DNA of 52,742 nt from an uncultured Prevotellaceae bacterium. GTDB lineage: Bacteria > Bacteroidota > Bacteroidia > Bacteroidales > Bacteroidaceae. The translations under genes and the position numbers were made by a program. Location of the stretch: NCBI GenBank assembly GCA_900317635.1, contig ONHN01000013.1:1-52742 (forward strand), written 5' to 3'. Below are positions 49,178 to 52,742 of this stretch, in pieces (within the stretch, counting starts at the first letter, position 1; every line of letters begins with the position of its first letter). Below the pieces are notes generated by a model. That model saw nothing but the letters and a program-made list of their open reading frames with translations. It was not told the DNA's origin and ran no database searches.

Positions 49178-49462
49178 ATGCTACGAATTAACGCATTTTT
49201 TACCCTCAAAGAGGGCGTGAGCAAGGAAGCGTTGCTCCAACTTACCAACGAACTCGTGGCCAAATCGCGCAAGGACGAAGGCAATAAGGGTTACGACCTG
49301 TTTCAGAGCACTACGAACGTGCGCGTCTTTATGTTCTGCGAAACGTGGGAGAGCAGGGAGCAGCTCGACAAACATTCACAGGCACCCCACTTCACCACGC
49401 TCGTACCGCAGATAGAAGCTCTGACGGAAGCGGGGATGAAGCTGGAAGTGCTGGAAAAATAA
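49178..49462 (+). CDS. ABM-domain protein (putative quinol monooxygenase)
   Basis: 94 residues, a single antibiotic-biosynthesis-monooxygenase (dimeric alpha-beta barrel) domain: LRINAFFTLKEGVSKEAL at the start, CETWESREQLDKHSQAPHF with the conserved Trp and His near the end. YgiN-type members oxidise quinols; many are uncharacterised. It closes the probable araC-cyuA operon and is followed by a strong hairpin. Confidence 0.85.
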   Translation: MLRINAFFTLKEGVSKEALLQLTNELVAKSRKDEGNKGYDLFQSTTNVRVFMFCETWESREQLDKHSQAPHFTTLVPQIEALTEAGMKLEVLEK

Positions 49463-49538
49463 AAGCCTGGCGTGCGCCTTAGTTTCCGTAGGCTTCGCAC
49501 AGCATTCGGGCACCATAGCCATAGACTGCTGCCAAATA

Positions 49539-49580
49539 CGACAAAAGTACCGCCACAATGTAGTGGTGGTACTTTTGTCG
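49539..49580. terminator. Long symmetric hairpin between convergent genes
   Basis: An 18-bp stem (49539-49556 with 49563-49580, one G-U pair) around a 6-base loop. Its ends read CGACAAAAGTACC and GGTACTTTTGTCG. It lies between convergent genes and fits a bidirectional terminator. Each arm contains TACTTTTG, which is also a perfect -7 box on each strand. Confidence 0.75.
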
Positions 49581-49599
49581 TTGAAGCGTAGGCGCTTTG

Positions 49600-50160
49600 T
49601 TATTGGAACTTGACAGACGAAAGGATGCGGCTGAAGAGCGGAGCGTATTTCTCTTCTTTGTCTTTGTCGAACGTGAAAGCGCCGAAGATGCAAACTCTGT
49701 CCTCCTTCATCACGACAAAGTAGTATTCTATTTGCTCCTTTGCTTCTACAGCTTCGGCCTCTTCGTCAGCTTCGTCGGCATCGACTTCGTCTTTGCAAAG
49801 GCTCTTAATGATGAGGAGTTTGTCTTTGAGTTCTACCTCCGACTTGCACCCATGGCTTTCCTTCATCCAGGTGTAGTTTTTTGCCAGTTCGGACAGTTCG
49901 GCCTGCGTGGGTCCGTCTTCGCCGTAGTTGACGGAGAGCATGCAGTACTCTTCATCCTGCATGCTGGCGTTAACGATGTCGTTGTCCTCGTAGGTGATTT
50001 CGAGGAAGGCGGGGTAGTCGATGGTGTAGTGAGGTGCCTTATAGGTTGCCCACTCCACGTTGGTTGGCTCGGGCGTTTGCGCCTTTGCTGGCACGATGCT
50101 GGCGCATAGCGCAAGTAGCATGACGGTCAGGCTGAGCCACGATAGTTTCTTTGTTTTCAT
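49600..50160 (-). CDS. Secreted protein of unknown function
   Basis: 186 residues. Sec signal peptide (about 1-27, ending AKAQ), no lipobox cysteine. The mature chain (YKAPHYTIDYPAFLEITYED to YAPLFSRILSSVKFQ) resembles small beta-sandwich or PsbP/DcrB-like secreted proteins in its 'Y.I.YP.FL' opening and final 'RILSSVKF', but I do not assign a family. A Glu/Asp/Ala run (EVDADEADEEAEAVEAKEQ) interrupts the middle. The GH20 gene ends 22 bp upstream on the same strand, so they may share a transcript. Confidence 0.8.
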   Translation of the reverse strand: MKTKKLSWLSLTVMLLALCASIVPAKAQTPEPTNVEWATYKAPHYTIDYPAFLEITYEDNDIVNASMQDEEYCMLSVNYGEDGPTQAELSELAKNYTWMKESHGCKSEVELKDKLLIIKSLCKDEVDADEADEEAEAVEAKEQIEYYFVVMKEDRVCIFGAFTFDKDKEEKYAPLFSRILSSVKFQ

Positions 50161-50181
50161 ATCGAGGGAGATATGGTTGTA

Positions 50182-52212
50182 CTACTTTGAAGAGGCTTCC
50201 GCCAAAGGCTCAACGCGCAGATTGCTAATCTTGCTATTAAACTGCCCTGTGCGCGCCAACGGGAACTGCAAGGTGCTGAGGTAGAACATGCGGTTGCGGT
50301 TGGTGGGTTCGATGACTTGCGGATGCCAAACGGCGGCATTGGTTTGATGGTCGAAGGCGGCTGCGGGCGGCGTGGCATAGAGTGTGCGCTTTTGCAAATC
50401 GCCCACCTTCTTTCCGTTGGCAAAGAGCGTTGTGCCTTTGGCTGTGCTCTCAATGCAGAGTTCAACGCTGCCCGTTTCGGGGAGGCGATAGGGGAAGGTG
50501 TCGAGGTAGTTGTCGCGCTCGAAGCCTACGAGGCCTTGCTGCGGGTCGGCGAGGTAGAAGCGGGCGCGGTCGCTAAGCGTCAGGATGGTTCCCTTAGCCT
50601 CTTTCTGGCAATCAACGGTAAAGCTAATGCGGCTGCCATAGGGCGCTTCGGCTGGATAGCAGGCGGCCTCGCTGACGAGTTGAGCGTTGGGCTGAACGGC
50701 CTCGGCGGTGTAGGTGCGAAGCAGGCGACCACTTTCGTTCACACCTGGTGCTTCGGACAAGCGAGTAGCGATGCTGTCGAAAGTAGCATAGGGTAGGGTC
50801 GTGGCCGCGCCCGACCATGTTTTCGCACTAATCACCTTCATGGCGGGCAAGACGCGGTCGTGGATGTCGGAAACGCTGATGCCGTTGCCAACGTGGTCGT
50901 TCCAAACGGCGAACATACCGCCGTGCAATAGCGGCTCGTCGTCGGCCAGTCGCTGCCGTCCCGTTTGGGCGGGCGTCCATTCCTCGTAGAGCATAGGACA
51001 GTCGAGGTAGTCGCTATAATAGCCTGCTGCAGGAACGATATAAATGTAGCCATCGGGAATGCTGATGACCTGATAGCCCAGCTTGAGCATTTCGTCGGGT
51101 TTAGCAAAATCGTTGGACCAAAGCATCATGAGGACGCTATCGACGAGGACGGGCGTATCGCCTTTGGCGTGCGTCAGCGAGCCCCAGCAAACGGGTTGCT
51201 TGCCGTAGCTGCGCACAAGGCGCAAGTAGTGGTCGGTGAACGCGCGGAACTGCTCGACCAGTTCTTTTGTGCGATTAGAATACTCGTCCGTACCGATGTG
51301 TACACGCGGCGTGCAAAACACGGGGTCGGGACCAGCCAGGTATTCGGCAAAGAGGCTGTCGAGGAAGGCGTAGGTTTCGCGCGAGCTGATGTCGAGGTGG
51401 TCAAAGCCACAGTCCTTTGAGGCCAGCGAGGGGCGGAAGTGAGTGAAGGCTAAGGAGTGGGCAGGCACGTCAATCTCGGGAATGATTTCAACGCCCAGGC
51501 TGTCGGCAAAGCGCACGAATTGACGAAACTCCTGCTTCGTATAGGACCCATCGCGCGCCGTGAGTTCGGGGAAATAGTCGCTCTGCAGGCGGAAGGCCGA
51601 TTGCGTCTTGTCCCAATCGTTACCAAAGTATTGCGGGAAACCATTGTCGTTGAGGTGTACCTGCAGGGTGTTCATCTTGTAGTAGGACATAACGCGCACC
51701 AAGCTGCGCAGGTAGTTCATTGGAATGTACTTACGTCCGCAGTCGATCATGAAGCCGCGCAGTGCATAAGCTGGTCGGTCGTCGGCTACGCCGCAGGGCA
51801 GGGTGCCGTCAGTCGATAGTTCGGACATTTGCAGCAATGTACGGACGCCCCAGAGTGCGGCGCGCGGTGTTTCTGCTGTCAGCGTGGCACACTTTTCGTT
51901 GATAGCCAAGCGGTATCCCTCATCGCCCATGCCCCGCTCTTTGGCGGCTTGCAGGACGATATCGCCAACTTTAGGCTTACCTTTGGCAACAACTGATAAA
52001 TCTCTTCCTAACAACGTTTTATAGTCTGCAGCCAATATGCGAGCTGTGGGCATAAAGCGCGCATCGCGCACCAGGATGCGACCCTGCGGCACGAAGCTAC
52101 CCGCCGTGGCCGTCCACGCTGAAGTTTCGGGGATTGTGGCTGGCTTTTGCGCATGAAGCGCCAGGCTCGTCAAAGCCAACACGGACAAAGTGGTAATAGA
52201 TTTTCTGAGCAT
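50182..52212 (-). CDS. GH20 beta-N-acetylhexosaminidase, secreted
   Basis: 676 residues from the ATG at 52212, which opens a signal peptide ending LHAQ. The frame continues 65 residues upstream but crosses a promoter. GH20b N-terminal domain (about 40-155), then the catalytic barrel: LRGFMIDCGRKYIPMNYL, LQVHLNDNGFP, EIDVPAHS, and HIGTDEYSN with the Asp-Glu catalytic pair of the substrate-assisted mechanism. A C-terminal beta domain follows, near the end LFANGKKVGDLQKRTL. It removes terminal GlcNAc or GalNAc from glycans in the periplasm or at the surface, in keeping with host-mucin use alongside the sulfatase. Confidence 0.92.
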   Translation of the reverse strand: MLRKSITTLSVLALTSLALHAQKPATIPETSAWTATAGSFVPQGRILVRDARFMPTARILAADYKTLLGRDLSVVAKGKPKVGDIVLQAAKERGMGDEGYRLAINEKCATLTAETPRAALWGVRTLLQMSELSTDGTLPCGVADDRPAYALRGFMIDCGRKYIPMNYLRSLVRVMSYYKMNTLQVHLNDNGFPQYFGNDWDKTQSAFRLQSDYFPELTARDGSYTKQEFRQFVRFADSLGVEIIPEIDVPAHSLAFTHFRPSLASKDCGFDHLDISSRETYAFLDSLFAEYLAGPDPVFCTPRVHIGTDEYSNRTKELVEQFRAFTDHYLRLVRSYGKQPVCWGSLTHAKGDTPVLVDSVLMMLWSNDFAKPDEMLKLGYQVISIPDGYIYIVPAAGYYSDYLDCPMLYEEWTPAQTGRQRLADDEPLLHGGMFAVWNDHVGNGISVSDIHDRVLPAMKVISAKTWSGAATTLPYATFDSIATRLSEAPGVNESGRLLRTYTAEAVQPNAQLVSEAACYPAEAPYGSRISFTVDCQKEAKGTILTLSDRARFYLADPQQGLVGFERDNYLDTFPYRLPETGSVELCIESTAKGTTLFANGKKVGDLQKRTLYATPPAAAFDHQTNAAVWHPQVIEPTNRNRMFYLSTLQFPLARTGQFNSKISNLRVEPLAEASSK

Positions 52213-52236
52213 AGATGTTGGGTTTTGTTTCTTTTG

Positions 52237-52268
52237 CGAAGATACGTATTTATTGATGAAACTGCAAA
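52237..52268 (-). promoter_or_regulatory. Promoter for the GH20 gene; decides its start
   Basis: On the minus strand TTTG (52268-52265), 20 bp, TATCTTCG (52244-52237), about 25 bases from ATG 52212. Confidence 0.75.
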
Positions 52269-52335
52269 CGTTCTTGCATTTTTTTGAGGTCGTTGGTACT
52301 TTAATTGTTGTTTTTAAGCCGCAGTTGACTAAGGA

Positions 52336-52536
52336 ATGAGCTTTTTGCGGCAACAAATGTTCTACGACCGCCTCAACGGCGTGATGCCCATCACGCCAGG
52401 CGAGCAAAAGGCCGTAGGGCGCATCTTGGCCGCCTGCGGTGCAGCCGAACCCGTAGAGTTTGATGCCTACACGGAATTGTTCGATTTTTCCTTACGGCTT
52501 ACAAGCGAAGAAATACCCGGGAACCAGGGGATATAA
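52336..52536 (+). CDS. Truncated ORF running into a 22-bp array
   Basis: 66 codons, ATG preceded by AAGGA (four bases away). Codon use up to about 52510 is GC-ending as in neighbouring genes, and the translation (QQMFYDRLNGVMPITPGEQK, then AVGRILAACGAAEPV) looks like real protein. The last ten codons and the stop TAA (52534-52536) enter the first register of the tandem array. Probably the 5' part of a longer gene cut by the array, but a genuine small protein cannot be excluded. Family not recognised. Confidence 0.45.
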   Translation: MSFLRQQMFYDRLNGVMPITPGEQKAVGRILAACGAAEPVEFDAYTELFDFSLRLTSEEIPGNQGI

Positions 52537-52706
52537 AATCCTCCACCCCGTCAGAACTATCGCGCCGACTAGGTGGAGGAAATCCTCCACCCAGTTGGAG
52601 AAATTGTTCCAAAAGGCAGGAGGAAGTTCGCCGATGGGTTGGAGGAAGTTCGCCGATGGGTTGGAGGAAGTTCGCCGATGGGTTGGAGGAAGTTGTGAGA
52701 GAGCGG
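52531..52706 (+). repeat. Tandem array, eight 22-bp registers, right window edge
   Basis: Three identical 22-bp units that begin GGAGGAAGTTCGCC and end GATGGGTT (52619-52684) are flanked by diverged units in the same register: one at 52575 starting GGAGGAAATCCTCC (itself a palindrome), one at 52597 starting GGAGAAATTG, and one at 52685 starting GGAGGAAGTTG. AAATCCTCCACCC recurs at 52536 and 52580, 44 bp apart (two periods). Total length is 176 bp, as for the 43031 array. Confidence 0.88.
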
Positions 52707-52711
52707 GACAA

Positions 52712-52742
52712 ATGGTGCGCGAAGCGTACCACATCTTGCTTA
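52712..52742 (-). repeat. Palindromic element, second copy, right window edge
   Basis: Reverse complement of 42-72 with 26 of 31 bases identical, including the GCGCACCAT end. Hairpin GGTGCGC GAA GCGTACC. Cut by the window end. Confidence 0.55.

Noticed and set aside
1-52742. tRNA, rRNA or prophage genes
   Set aside because: No T-arm GTTCRAAT with matching acceptor stems, no rRNA stretch, no integrase or phage structural genes were found on reading both strands.

Overview
The window is a chromosomal segment of a Bacteroidota member, most likely order Bacteroidales and probably Prevotellaceae-like. The grounds are the promoter style (TTG or TTTG, 19-21 bp, then TAnnTTTG, found before many genes), families largely confined to this phylum (DUF4301, DUF4924, Bat aerotolerance proteins, BspA-type leucine-rich repeat protein, TonB receptor with an extended YALF-type signal), and Gram-negative envelope genes (two Kdo pathway enzymes). 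Genus is not decidable from sequence alone. No rRNA, tRNA, CRISPR array, prophage or complete insertion sequence is visible. Forty-two protein-coding loci are called; one is a gene remnant and one is a probable truncated gene.

Layout. 1-7,100: a cation antiporter and a TsaC-like tRNA-modification enzyme on the minus strand, then an AspT/YidE-type transporter and a zinc membrane peptidase on the plus strand, then a 510-bp repeat-filled gap and a small lipoprotein. 7,200-15,500: DUF4301 protein, glutamine synthetase, a PLP aminotransferase, a LolE/FtsX-type permease and an LTA-synthase-type sulfatase. 15,600-19,300 (minus): an apparent operon LysE exporter, DUF4924, dTDP-rhamnose reductase, RecD-like helicase. 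19,400-27,600: phosphate transporter, DUF2520 dehydrogenase-like protein, KdsC, Maf, YciO, lipoprotein, sulfatase, leucine-rich repeat protein. 27,700-29,800 (minus): TonB receptor. 30,000-43,000: PBP1A, KdsB, a secreted MORN-repeat protein, branching enzyme, a membrane protein, Fmt, a BatB-BatC fusion, BatD and a PAP2-fold protein that has lost its catalytic residues. 43,000-52,742: a 22-bp tandem array, a remnant of an LPS-core-kinase-like gene, rubrerythrin, GlyA, AI-2E-type permease, a small AraC-type regulator beside a cysteine desulfidase, a quinol-monooxygenase-like protein, a secreted protein, a GH20 hexosaminidase, and a truncated ORF running into a second 22-bp array.

How the genes fit together. 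Most products serve the envelope: Kdo synthesis and activation (KdsC, KdsB), peptidoglycan polymerisation (PBP1A), dTDP-rhamnose, lipoprotein or efflux permease, glycan-directed sulfatases and a hexosaminidase, outer-membrane uptake. A second group is housekeeping: TsaC, Fmt, GlyA, GlnA and Maf. A third deals with oxygen and redox stress (Bat proteins, rubrerythrin).

The most unusual content lies between genes. (1) Arrays of heptamers of the type AGTGACG/AGTTACA, often with a reverse-complement arm and a core containing GGCTACGCCGACGAAG, recur at about ten intergenic places, and at several of them the stop codon of the upstream gene is supplied by the heptamers. (2) Three arrays with 21-22 bp period sit in gene-poor gaps, two of them beside broken genes and each exactly eight 22-bp registers long. 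(3) A GCAGGCGAGACGCCTGC palindrome family, a C/G-rich hairpin family and a palindromic element seen at both window ends are also dispersed. These repeats are the best candidates for something undescribed here.
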